DNA from: Phycisphaerae bacterium
GTDB lineage: Bacteria; Planctomycetota; Phycisphaerae; UBA1845; Fen-1342
DNA length: 58,896 nucleotides
Assembly (NCBI GenBank): GCA_022072445.1
Contig: JAJVHV010000029.1
Span: forward strand, 1-58,896
Reading direction: 5' to 3'
The notes under the pieces were generated by a model. That model was given only the letters and a program-made list of their open reading frames with translations, was not told the DNA's origin and made no database searches. The translations under genes and the position numbers were made by a program. Positions 35,630-43,207 of this stretch are shown one piece after another (position 1 is the first letter of the stretch; every line of letters starts with the position of its first letter).

Positions 35630-37707
35630 CCACGTCCGCGGGACGAAGGGACGAGGGGACGCAGAGGCGGCGCGACACGCGAGGCTCGACGTCACGGCGT
35701 GGGCACGCAGGCCCGGCGCTGCTTTGCGGAATCTGTGCTTGGCTTGTGCCCTCGTCACAGCCCGCATGTGGCGAAGAGCCCGAGCCAGCGCCGCAGGCGA
35801 CTCCTGCGACGGCGCCAGCCAGCCGATCCGACGACGACATCGAACTGCTGGAGATGGACGTGCCCGTGGTGATCACCGCGGCGCGCCGCGAGCAGCCGGT
35901 GGCCGTCGTTCCGCACGCTGTCAGCGTGATCACCGCGGAGGACATCCGCCGCTCGGGCGTGCGTTCGATCCCCGACGCGCTGCGGCTGGTGCCCGGGATT
36001 GACGTCGCGGACCTGGGCTACGGCATCGCCGCCGTGTCGCCTCGCGGCTTTCACGCTTTTCTTTCGCGTCAGGTGCTGGTGCTTGTGGATGGGCGGCAGA
36101 TATTCGACAGTTTCTTCGGCGGCACTTTGTGGGGCGCCTGGCCGATCGCGCTGGAGGACGTGGAGCGGATCGAGGTGATTCGCGGACCGGCGGGCGTGGC
36201 TTGGGGCGCCAACGCGGTCAACGGGGTGATCAACATCATCACAAAGGACCCGGCGCGGCAGACGGGGTTGACCGTGTCGGCGGGTGGCGGCACGCAGGGG
36301 ACGCATCGGGAGTACACCGGCTATGCGTTCGCGGACGAGAAGCTGACGCTCCGTGCGTCGGTGGAGTACGAGGGCAGCCGCGGATTTACCGACGGCGGAT
36401 CGCCGCTGCTGCGGCCCGACGACCGCTATCGCGCGCTGCGGCAAAGCGTCTACGTGACGTTTGCGCCGACCGCGAGCGACCGGCTGTCGCTGTCGGGAGG
36501 CAGCGCGATCATGGACAGCGGCTTCGCGCGCACGCCGCTGGCAGGATTCACGGGTGTGGCGCGCGACGGAGCGCAGTCGAATTTTCTGCTGGGGCGGTGG
36601 GAGCACCAGCTTGACCGGGACAACTCGCTCAACTGGACGGTGTACGTCAACGATTTCACCGTCAATCCGGGGCTACGCTCGGTGGATTATCGTTACCAGC
36701 AGTATGCCTTTCAGCTTGGCCACAAGTTCAAGCCGGCCGAGAACCACCTGGTGACGTGGGGGTTTGACACGCGGGCCGACACGCTCGACCAGACGAATGC
36801 CGATCCGTTCATGTCAACCCGGCCGTATGTCTCCAGCGCGATTTTCGGGCTGTTTGCGCAGGACGAGTGGCGAATCGCGCCGCGCTGGATGCTCAACCTC
36901 GGCGCGCGGATCGATTATGACACCTACGGCGGCTTCGAGCCGAGCGGCCGCGCCGCGCTGTCGCATCAGTTTGACGATGGATCGTCGGTATACGGTGCCG
37001 TGGCGCGCGCGTTTCAGATGCCGCCGGCGGGGCAGCGCTTTCTGAACGTGCCGTTCCTGGACGGTATCGTGCGGACGACTTCGAATCAGGAGATGGAGGC
37101 GGAGCAACTGATCGCGTATGAGCTGGGCTATCGGAAGCGATTCTTTGACCGCTTGGACGTTCATGCCGACCTGTTCTGGAACGAATACACGGACCTCACC
37201 GGCCTGGGGCTGAGCCCGGGGCCGCCGGGACTGATCAACCAGCGCGAGGATAATCGGGCCTCGGCCGGGATGTACGGCGCGGAGCTGGAAACCAAGTTCA
37301 AGATCAGCGAACAGCTCCTGCTGATGAGCCATTACACGTACCAGCAATTGGCGTGGGAGTCGGGTGAGTCGATGGAGAGCGCGGACTACCTTGTGCCGCC
37401 GGCGCACAAGTTCATGATCGGGCCGCGCTGGAGCCCGACGGACTCGCTGCACTTTTCGGCGCAGGCCTGGTGGGTTGACACGGTTTCGGCGCCGGACCCG
37501 TGGAATCCGTTCGCCACCAAGGAGATACCGCCCTATTGGCGACTCGATCTGCGCGCGGAATACGAATTCTGGGAGCGGCGTGCGTCGTTGGCCGTCGGCG
37601 TGCGCAACCTGCTGGATGATCATCATCCGGAGGGTGCGTCTCTGTTTTTGAACGACGTTGAGGCACCGCGGATGGTCTACGGCGAGCTGCGTATCAGCTT
37701 CAAGTAG
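35626..37707 (+). CDS. TonB-dependent outer membrane receptor
   Basis: A 693-residue outer-membrane beta-barrel with N-terminal plug. After a leader region of about 48 residues (Arg-rich, hydrophobic core LLCGICAWLV), the plug shows VVITAARREQPVAVVPHAVS, the DALRLVPGIDV stretch, VLVLVDGRQIF and VERIEVIRGPAGVAWGANAV. The barrel ends with VGVRNLLDDHHPEG and YGELRISFK. Such receptors import siderophores, cobalamin or other ligands with TonB energy; the ligand is not readable, and no TonB or ExbBD gene is near. Translation is probably coupled to the binding-protein gene through a 4-base ATGA overlap. A hairpin follows the stop. Confidence 0.92.
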   Translation: MTTSAGRRDEGTQRRRDTRGSTSRRGHAGPALLCGICAWLVPSSQPACGEEPEPAPQATPATAPASRSDDDIELLEMDVPVVITAARREQPVAVVPHAVSVITAEDIRRSGVRSIPDALRLVPGIDVADLGYGIAAVSPRGFHAFLSRQVLVLVDGRQIFDSFFGGTLWGAWPIALEDVERIEVIRGPAGVAWGANAVNGVINIITKDPARQTGLTVSAGGGTQGTHREYTGYAFADEKLTLRASVEYEGSRGFTDGGSPLLRPDDRYRALRQSVYVTFAPTASDRLSLSGGSAIMDSGFARTPLAGFTGVARDGAQSNFLLGRWEHQLDRDNSLNWTVYVNDFTVNPGLRSVDYRYQQYAFQLGHKFKPAENHLVTWGFDTRADTLDQTNADPFMSTRPYVSSAIFGLFAQDEWRIAPRWMLNLGARIDYDTYGGFEPSGRAALSHQFDDGSSVYGAVARAFQMPPAGQRFLNVPFLDGIVRTTSNQEMEAEQLIAYELGYRKRFFDRLDVHADLFWNEYTDLTGLGLSPGPPGLINQREDNRASAGMYGAELETKFKISEQLLLMSHYTYQQLAWESGESMESADYLVPPAHKFMIGPRWSPTDSLHFSAQAWWVDTVSAPDPWNPFATKEIPPYWRLDLRAEYEFWERRASLAVGVRNLLDDHHPEGASLFLNDVEAPRMVYGELRISFK

Positions 37708-37766
37708 CGGTCGCCACCGGGCCGAGGCAATCCGCCGACGGAACTGTCTAATCCCACCGACGAAAC

Positions 37767-37799
37767 GACCCGCGCCCGTCGTGACGACGGCCGCGGGTC
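37767..37799. terminator. Bidirectional terminator-like hairpin
   Basis: GACCCGCGCCCGTCG pairs with CGACGGCCGCGGGTC (15-bp stem, one mismatch) around a 3-nt loop. It lies between the convergent TonB-receptor and collagen-like genes. On the minus strand a short CGTTTCG follows. Confidence 0.6.
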
Positions 37800-37839
37800 G
37801 GGATCGTCGCGTGCACCTCGCGTGACGCGCGTGCTCGCT

Positions 37840-38706
37840 TCAGGGTGTTCTTGAAAGCAAACCGCTCGAAACGAGCGTGCCGAATGACACGTCGCTTCGC
37901 ATGTAGAAACTGAGCTGGCCGTCCGGTTGCAGCGCCCAGGAAACCTCAATGAGGTTCGGTGGGATGAGTTCACCGGTCTGCGAGTAGACTTCGCCGTTGG
38001 CGGTCACCGACACACGAACGACCTCGAGCTTCAGGGTCGCGCGGCTGTGCGTCGGCTGGTACTCCGCCTCCAAGACCGTGAGCCGCAGCACGCCGACGGC
38101 GTCGCCCGGCGCCGACTGGCCGCCTATCGTCGCGAGCAGCGAGACGGGAATCTCGACTTCCTCGACCTCGCCCGGCTCGCGGATCGACAGCACGGGCCAG
38201 GCGATCGTGCCGTTGACGAGCAGGTTGTCGGCGGGGAACTCCTGTGAAAAGTCGAACGGGATCGGCTCGCCGGCGCTCGGGACGCCACGCCCGTCAAACG
38301 CGATGGTGTAGTTCGGGTTGTCGGGCAATCTGTATTCGAATGAGGGCGTGTCCTCCCACTCCGTCCAGAATGGGAGCAGGACCGACTGGCGCGTGACGCC
38401 GGTCCAGGCGCCCTTCATCGAACCGTCCAGTCCGACGCCCGCTTCGCCGGGCGGGCCCTGTGGCCCTGCCGGACCTTGCGGCCCCGCGGCACCGTCCGCG
38501 CCGGCGGGACCAGCCTCGCCGGCGGCGCCCGCCGGTCCCTGCGGCCCGGGCGCTCCGGGGATTTCGAGAAATTGATCGCCGCCGGAATCCGTGAAGCCAG
38601 CGCCCGGACAGCCGCCCATCGTGGTGAGCAACAAACCGGCCGCGGCCAGCAGCACGGACACGTTGGAGTGCTTCGGCAGCCGATACACGTTCGATTGCTT
38701 TGTCAT
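37840..38706 (-). CDS. Collagen-like repeat lipoprotein
   Basis: A 288-residue exported protein. The N-terminus is a lipoprotein signal with a cysteine at 33 (TTMGGC), so it is probably lipid-anchored. Residues 51-89 are thirteen Gly-x-y triplets rich in Pro, Gln, Ala and Glu (GPQGPAG, GPQGPPG), able to form a collagen triple helix. The remaining about 195 residues form a beta-rich globular domain with no family I recognise (contains [12 protein letters not shown] and [20 protein letters not shown]). A trimeric surface stalk is the natural inference. The ATG has an AGAGGA about 9 nt upstream. It is divergent from the trypsin-like gene. Confidence 0.8.
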   Translation of the reverse strand: MTKQSNVYRLPKHSNVSVLLAAAGLLLTTMGGCPGAGFTDSGGDQFLEIPGAPGPQGPAGAAGEAGPAGADGAAGPQGPAGPQGPPGEAGVGLDGSMKGAWTGVTRQSVLLPFWTEWEDTPSFEYRLPDNPNYTIAFDGRGVPSAGEPIPFDFSQEFPADNLLVNGTIAWPVLSIREPGEVEEVEIPVSLLATIGGQSAPGDAVGVLRLTVLEAEYQPTHSRATLKLEVVRVSVTANGEVYSQTGELIPPNLIEVSWALQPDGQLSFYMRSDVSFGTLVSSGLLSRTP

Positions 38707-39068
38707 GTTTCGCCATCCTCTTGAAATTCGATCCGGGGCTTCGGCCGCGCGCTTGCGCCTGCCGGGCGGTCGCGCGTGGGCGTGTGCCGCCGGAAGCAGT
38801 ACGCGCGGTGAGCCGAAAACTTCCGGCACGTGGGCGAGTATTTCGGTTCGGGGGGAGCAACGACCGCGGTTGCTCAACCGCGCAATCAGGCTCGGCGGCC
38901 GGAGTGGCTTCTTCGATTGCGTTCGGCGTTGAGACCGAACCAATGAGGCTGGGACCTGAACGCGGAACGAGCCGCAACGACGGATTCAGCGGAGGGGACG
39001 TGAGGAGTTATGATCTGGATGGCGCGGAGGACGAGAATGAGAGTCAAGCGAGAGCGATGGAGGGCGAG
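38707..39068. other. Divergent intergenic region of collagen-like lipoprotein and trypsin-like genes
   Basis: No gene is supported in these 362 bases, though a plus-strand frame stays open across them. The only clear signal is a TATGAT at 39009-39014 for the protease gene. Confidence 0.55.
39009..39014 (+). promoter_or_regulatory. -10-like TATGAT upstream of trypsin-like gene
   Basis: It lies 54 nt before the ATG at 39069 in GC-rich DNA. No -35 match. Confidence 0.4.
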
Positions 39069-39956
39069 ATGAGGCGGCTGGCTGTGTTGATTGTTCTGGG
39101 GGCGGCGACGGGTGCAGTTTCGCTTGCTGTGGTACCCGACACCGGGAGCGACACCCGGTTTCCGTGGGTGGGTCAGGTGGGGGGAGCGACCGGGACCGCC
39201 ATCGCCGCGCGCACCGTGATCACCGCCAGGCATAACGGCACCAGTACGTACGGATGGGGTGAGGAGATTTATTACGCGACACACCGGATTGAACACCCGA
39301 CGGCGGACATTGCACTGCTGATCTTCGACACAGACCTGCCGGGCTGGCACGCGCTCGGCGCGGACGCGCCGATCGACTCACCCATCTCCATGGTCGGCTG
39401 GGGCCATTGGGGCACGTTGAACGACGCGGGTGACGGCTATGTCATCTGGTGGTGGAGCGGCGGGAAACGAATCGCTGCCCCGAATGCGCTGCACGAGAAA
39501 TGGAATGTCCCCGGCGTCGGACCGAGTCTGATTTCGTGGCTGAATGTCAACGGGGATGCCGCTGCGGTGGCGGGCGACTCGGGCGGTGCTTTCTTCATCG
39601 ACGACAAGCTCGTCGGTGTGCTTGCTTTCGCCTTCAACAACTCAGGCGGCCGTCTGCCGGACTACGGGTTTGCCTCCCAGAACGGCGGGGTACCGTATCA
39701 CGGCAGCGGCGCCATCGACCTCACCGATCCAGAAATTCGCCAGTGGGTGCTGGAGAATTCTGTTCCGACGTGCGTGCCATGCGACACAAATTGCGATGGA
39801 TCTGTGAATGGCTTCGATGTTGAGCCGTTTGTTGACCTGCTGTCCGGAAGCCGGACGCCGTGCTCGCCGTGTGCGGGTGACGTCAACGGCGACGGCTCGG
39901 TGAACGGATTCGACATTGATGGATTCGCCGATGCGCTGACGGGGAACGCCTGCTGA
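39069..39956 (+). CDS. Secreted trypsin-like serine protease with dockerin-like C-terminal loops
   Basis: A 295-residue exported protease-like protein. Residues 1-20 are a signal peptide. The chymotrypsin triad is visible as His55 (ITARHN), Asp80 (TADIALL) and Ser171 (AGDSGGA). From residue 235 to the end, two EF-hand-like loops follow, NCDGSVNGFDVEPFVDLL and DVNGDGSVNGFDIDGFADAL, joined by a cysteine-rich linker (CSPCAG) with a final Cys. The tail is the same type as on the subtilase at 19385. The ATG at 39069 is chosen over one 12 nt upstream because GGAGG sits 5 nt before it. It ends 45 nt before the 3' end of tmRNA, which is on the other strand. Confidence 0.87.
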   Translation: MRRLAVLIVLGAATGAVSLAVVPDTGSDTRFPWVGQVGGATGTAIAARTVITARHNGTSTYGWGEEIYYATHRIEHPTADIALLIFDTDLPGWHALGADAPIDSPISMVGWGHWGTLNDAGDGYVIWWWSGGKRIAAPNALHEKWNVPGVGPSLISWLNVNGDAAAVAGDSGGAFFIDDKLVGVLAFAFNNSGGRLPDYGFASQNGGVPYHGSGAIDLTDPEIRQWVLENSVPTCVPCDTNCDGSVNGFDVEPFVDLLSGSRTPCSPCAGDVNGDGSVNGFDIDGFADALTGNAC

Positions 39957-39970
39957 CTCCGAGTCGTTTG

Positions 39971-40000
39971 ATGTGGTTTGCGCATGTGCGCGTTCCACAT
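39971..40000. terminator. Hairpin between the trypsin-like gene and the 3' end of tmRNA
   Basis: ATGTGG (39971-39976) pairs with CCACAT (39995-40000), with an inner GCGCA/TGCGC stem. It abuts the tmRNA 3' end and follows the protease stop, so it could serve both convergent transcripts. Confidence 0.5.
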
Positions 40001-40352
40001 TGGAGGCGGGGGGAATCGAACCCCCGTCCCGAAGCGTTTCAGCCGGGGCATCTACGTGTGTGTCCGGTCGATTTTTGTTTTAAGCCCGCGGCAGGCCGGC
40101 CGTCAGGCCATCCGCAAGCCGTGATCGTCAGTTTCTCGCCCGCGCGCCGCCGATCAAACCGCGCGAACCAGCCTTCTATTGGCGTCGGTGACGGCTAGAA
40201 GGCGTCGCCGGCCGACGTTGCTGACCTAGTTAGGCAGCAAGAGCATAGCCATTGTTGGCATGTAAAGCGTTTGCCAGGTTTTTAACGAGGCCGCCTGACA
40301 ACCTCGACACGCAGCCCAGACCTCCATCGCCCGGTCGATACCAGTCGCCCCC
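40001..40352 (-). ncRNA. ssrA: Transfer-messenger RNA (tmRNA), proteolysis tag ANNGYALAA
   Basis: tmRNA frees stalled ribosomes and tags the unfinished protein for proteolysis. The 5' end GGGGGCGACTGGTATCGACC (from 40352) has the alanyl tRNA-like layout, and its first seven bases pair with CGCCTCC at the 3' end (40002-40008; one G-U). The T-arm GGGGGTTCGATTCCCCC is intact. CCA is not encoded. The tag frame at 40230-40259 (minus strand) reads A-N-N-G-Y-A-L-A-A then TAA, ending in the ALAA degron read by ClpXP. Length is about 352 nt, one piece, not permuted. A TTGACA-type promoter lies just upstream. Small open frames overlapping this region are not genes. Confidence 0.95.
40230..40259 (-). 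other. tmRNA tag reading frame
   Basis: The resume codon GCC is followed by AAC AAT GGC TAT GCT CTT GCT GCC and TAA, giving ANNGYALAA. It is one residue shorter than the E. coli tag, which also ends YALAA. Confidence 0.88.
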
Positions 40353-40357
40353 GGGTT

Positions 40358-40386
40358 GCTGAAGGGCATGGACGCCCGCTTGTCAA
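40358..40386 (-). promoter_or_regulatory. ssrA promoter
   Basis: On the minus strand a perfect TTGACA (40381-40386) is followed after 17 nt by TTCAGC (40358-40363), and the tmRNA 5' end is 6 nt further on. The spacing is ideal for the housekeeping sigma factor although the -10 is poor. Confidence 0.65.
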
Positions 40387-40516
40387 AGAACGCACCGCTG
40401 ACTGCCGGCTCCGCGGCGACCAGGCCGCACCGACGCCGGGGGATCGCACGATCATATCGGCTTTCACGCCGTGCGGCGAGCGGCGAGCGCCGAAATGGCG
40501 GTCGCCTGGCAGGTCT

Positions 40517-40612
40517 GTGGGGCGCGACATGTGGCCGCACGTGGGGCGCGACATGTGGCCGCACATGGGGCGCGACAGGTGGGCGCACGCTGGGCAGGAC
40601 ATGCCGCCGTCG
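40517..40612. repeat. 24-bp tandem repeat, three close copies and one degenerate
   Basis: Units at 40517-40540, 40541-40564, 40565-40588 and 40589-40612 read GTGGGGCGCGACATGTGGCC followed by GCAC, decaying to the right. The unit is unlike the 24-bp unit at 30648. Confidence 0.85.
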
Positions 40613-40652
40613 GAGCGCGATTGCGGGTTTTCCCGCACAGGCTTCGGTCGGG

Positions 40653-40658
40653 TATGAT
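40653..40658 (+). promoter_or_regulatory. -10-like TATGAT upstream of the LolA-like gene
   Basis: It lies 75 nt before the ATG at 40734, just after a small hairpin. No -35 is evident. Confidence 0.35.
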
Positions 40659-40733
40659 CTCTGGCCTGGATGTTCCCGGACCGCGCCTCCCGGGCCGAGC
40701 CGCAGCGACGGTCCATTCCTACAGGAGAAGAAC

Positions 40734-41543
40734 ATGTTGCGCGTGACGTGTGTGATTGCGATACTGAGTGTCGCGATGGTGGGCTACGCCCAGGAGAAGA
40801 AACCCGACGCGCCGAAGACTGAACCGGCCAAGCAGGAGACGACGGCCAAGGTCGAGTCGAAGCCGGGTGACATGACGGATCCGACCGAGATTTTCAAGAA
40901 GGTCGACGCTGCCGCCAAGGCGGTCAAGAGCGTGCGCTACAGGGCGACCGCGAAGGCCAGTGGCGCGGCCAAGACGCAGCTTCCGTTCACGGTCGAGGGC
41001 GTTGTCACGCTGGGTGGCGAGGCGACGGCGCCGCCGCTGCCGACCAAGTTCCGGATCGAGGCGAAATTCCAGCCGCCGGGCAGCAGCGAGCCGGTCGAGG
41101 CGCTGGTGGGCAGCGATGGGGACAAGTTCTGGCTGATCGACCACAAAGCCAAGACGGTGTATGCCGACATCGAACCGGCCGTGCTGGGGCGGCGGGGGCA
41201 GGCGGCCACGGCGCTGTCGATGGTCGAGTTCATTCACGGGCAACCGTTCAGCGACGAGATCAACGGCAAGAAAAAGGAGCTGCGCGGGACGAAGAAGATT
41301 GGCAACGAGGAGTGCTACGAACTCTACGTCATGTACGCGATGAACGACAGCGAGACGGTCTGGTACGTCTCCAAGAAGGACTTTTTGCCGCGGCGCTGCG
41401 ACCGGATCGCGTCGCGCGGCGGTCAGACCGGCGCGATGGAGCTTGAGATCACCGAGCTGACGGTGGAGCCGAAGCTGACGGACGATCCCTACAAGCTGGT
41501 TGTGCCCGAGGGCTACAAGCAGACCGACGAGATCGCGCCCTAG
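40734..41543 (+). CDS. Exported LolA-like (outer-membrane lipoprotein-sorting fold) protein
   Basis: A 269-residue exported protein with a signal peptide ending around YAQE (residue 20) and a short Lys/Glu/Pro-rich linker. From about residue 50 (IFKKVDAAAKAVKSVRY) it resembles the LolA/LolB lipoprotein-carrier fold, an open beta-barrel: FRIEAKF, VEALVGSDGDKFWLIDHKAKTVYADIEP, VWYVSKKDFLPRRCDRI and LEITELTVEP are the typical strands. Distant family members in planctomycetes are common and their cargo is unknown, so a true Lol role is not assured. AGGAG 6 nt before the ATG fixes the start. Confidence 0.7.
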   Translation: MLRVTCVIAILSVAMVGYAQEKKPDAPKTEPAKQETTAKVESKPGDMTDPTEIFKKVDAAAKAVKSVRYRATAKASGAAKTQLPFTVEGVVTLGGEATAPPLPTKFRIEAKFQPPGSSEPVEALVGSDGDKFWLIDHKAKTVYADIEPAVLGRRGQAATALSMVEFIHGQPFSDEINGKKKELRGTKKIGNEECYELYVMYAMNDSETVWYVSKKDFLPRRCDRIASRGGQTGAMELEITELTVEPKLTDDPYKLVVPEGYKQTDEIAP

Positions 41544-41560
41544 GGGCGTGCGCAACGTTG

Positions 41561-42376
41561 TCACGAATCCGCGCCGCGCTGCCCGTCTTCGGCAGCGCGG
41601 CGCGGTGCGTGTTCGCAGTACCAGCGGATTTGCCGCGCCATGCCGATAAGGATGTCGCACTCGTTGATGCTCAAATCGACGCGCCCCAGCAGGTGCCGCA
41701 ACGCGTATTTCAGGTGGTCGGGGTTCTGCCCGAAGAAGAACCCGATCCGCTCCAGGCTGTCGAAGAGATGCGCGAACATCGCCGCTTTGCGCTGGTCGTC
41801 GGCGAGCGGCCGCGGCTCCCCGGCCGGCGGTGGGGACTCGCCGGCGGGCGACTGCGACTCGTCAGCAACCGCCGCCCGTTGTTGATCAAGCCACGTGCGG
41901 CGCACTTCGTAACACAGGATCGCCACGGCGGCCGCCAGGTTGAGGGCCGGATAGGCGCTGTCCGTGGGGATCGTGATCACGCGGTCGAAGTGCAGCAGCT
42001 CGGGATTCGAGAAGCCGCGCCACTCCGGGCCGAACGCGATCGCCACGTTGCCGGCCGCCGCCAGCCGCAGAATCTCAGCGGCGGCCTCGGGCGGCGCCAG
42101 ATTCGTCTGCCGCCGATAGAGCCCCTCGCGCGCCGTGGTCGCAAACGTCGCGATGCAGCCGTCGAGTGCGTCGGCGATGCGCGTGGTAATGATGGCTGAT
42201 TTCAGCAGCGGCAGGGCGTGAGCCGCGTAGGCAACGGCCTGCTCATGGTGCGGATCGCACTGCGGCGCGACCAGCCGCAGTTTGTCGAAGCCGAGGTTGG
42301 ACATGGCGCGACACGCCGCGCCGATGTTGCCCGGGCCGCGCGTCTCGACCAGCACGATTCGAATTCGCGAAAGCAT
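41561..42376 (-). CDS. SpoU-family RNA 2'-O-methyltransferase, TrmJ-like
   Basis: A 271-residue SPOUT methyltransferase. The knotted SAM-binding motifs are present: ETRGPGNIGAACRAMSNLG (motif 1), IAFGPEWRGFSNPEL (motif 2) and YPALNLAAAVAILCYEV (motif 3). The C-terminal extension GFFFGQNPDHLKYALRHLLG and INECDILIGMARQIRW is the one seen in TrmJ, which methylates position 32 of several tRNAs. The ATG at 42376 starts just before the first strand (LSRIRIVLVE). It lies 25 nt after a lipoprotein gene on the same strand, so they may be cotranscribed. Confidence 0.9.
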   Translation of the reverse strand: MLSRIRIVLVETRGPGNIGAACRAMSNLGFDKLRLVAPQCDPHHEQAVAYAAHALPLLKSAIITTRIADALDGCIATFATTAREGLYRRQTNLAPPEAAAEILRLAAAGNVAIAFGPEWRGFSNPELLHFDRVITIPTDSAYPALNLAAAVAILCYEVRRTWLDQQRAAVADESQSPAGESPPPAGEPRPLADDQRKAAMFAHLFDSLERIGFFFGQNPDHLKYALRHLLGRVDLSINECDILIGMARQIRWYCEHAPRRAAEDGQRGADS

Positions 42377-42401
42377 CAAGAAGGTCGCCTGCACCGCCGG
42401 T

Positions 42402-43004
42402 TCAGCGTCGCGCTTCGCGCGAGCGCACCTCAAAATCGGCGGCGGCGCCGCCTCCCCGCACGTCGCAACCCAGCTCGCGCAGCCAGTCCGCCACCATGGT
42501 GTTGCAATCCGAGAATATCCAGTACGGGGCGGGATCGGGAACGAACTCCAACCGCGTGTCGGTGCTGTAGACCGAGCGCTGTTTTTCGCCGGCGGCGAAA
42601 CGCTCGTCCAGCCGCCGCAACAGCTTCTGGCACTGCTCGGCCTCGACGCGCAGCGCCAGGATTCGCTCGACGCCGATCGCCGCACGCAGCCGATCAGGTG
42701 CGTCGAGTCTCGCGATTTCGCGGCGGCCGAGCGTGCCGGGCGTCGGCCAGCAGAGCACGGGGATGATGCGTGTGCTCTCCGTGTGCCCCATCGCAAACCA
42801 CTCCCACTCGCCGTAGGCGTATTCGACCAGACGGCCCGTCTGGCGCGGGAGAATCAGGCTCGAATGCCGGCCGTAGTCGGCGAGGTAGACTTCGGCCGGT
42901 TCGTTCAACGCCGCCGGCGGCGTGACGTGAATCGTACAGCCGGCCGGCAGCAGCGGCAGCAGCACGCACCAGCGACGGAGGTAATCGGCGACCGTGCTCG
43001 TCAC
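42402..43004 (-). CDS. Putative lipoprotein (DUF2459-like)
   Basis: A 200-residue exported protein. Its first 24 residues look like a lipoprotein signal (LLPLLPAGC). The rest resembles DUF2459-type proteins, with VYLADYGRHSSLILP near the front, YAYGEWEWFAMGH, and a Cys/Asn stretch SDCNTMVADWLRELGC that recalls the helix carrying the cysteine of NlpC/P60-type folds. A hydrolase activity is only a guess. The GTG at 43004 is chosen because GGGAG sits 6 nt before it; an upstream ATG at 43049 would bury the signal peptide. Confidence 0.6.
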   Translation of the reverse strand: MTSTVADYLRRWCVLLPLLPAGCTIHVTPPAALNEPAEVYLADYGRHSSLILPRQTGRLVEYAYGEWEWFAMGHTESTRIIPVLCWPTPGTLGRREIARLDAPDRLRAAIGVERILALRVEAEQCQKLLRRLDERFAAGEKQRSVYSTDTRLEFVPDPAPYWIFSDCNTMVADWLRELGCDVRGGGAAADFEVRSREARR

Positions 43005-43207
43005 GCGCCGCTCCCGCGACTCGTCCTTTCGCACATGGCCATGGAACATGTCCGTCGAACCAACATCTGCTGGGCGCCGCGCCGGTCGCCCCAGTGTGCG
43101 GCGCGCGTGCGTGCGCTCCGCGTCGCCGCTACACTCATCCTGTATCTTGCCCGGCCGGTGTTGGGCTGTCGACAGCCGCGCCGGCGGACCTGAGCGGAGG
43201 ACTGCGC

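Larger units (their letters stand above)
40353..40733. other. Intergenic region between ssrA and LolA-like gene
   Basis: No gene is supported in these 381 bases. They hold the ssrA promoter, a 24-bp tandem array, a TGCGGG/CCCGCA hairpin with TTTT loop (40622-40637) and a TATGAT for the LolA-like gene. Confidence 0.65.

Noticed and set aside
38707-39068. N-terminal extension of the trypsin-like protein back to about 38700
   Set aside because: The added sequence has no signal peptide or similarity; a GGAGG 5 nt before the ATG at 39069 and a signal peptide right after it fix the start.
40226-40735. Minus-strand 169-codon frame upstream of ssrA
   Set aside because: It spans the tandem repeat, the ssrA promoter and the tmRNA 5' part; repeat-derived composition and no family.
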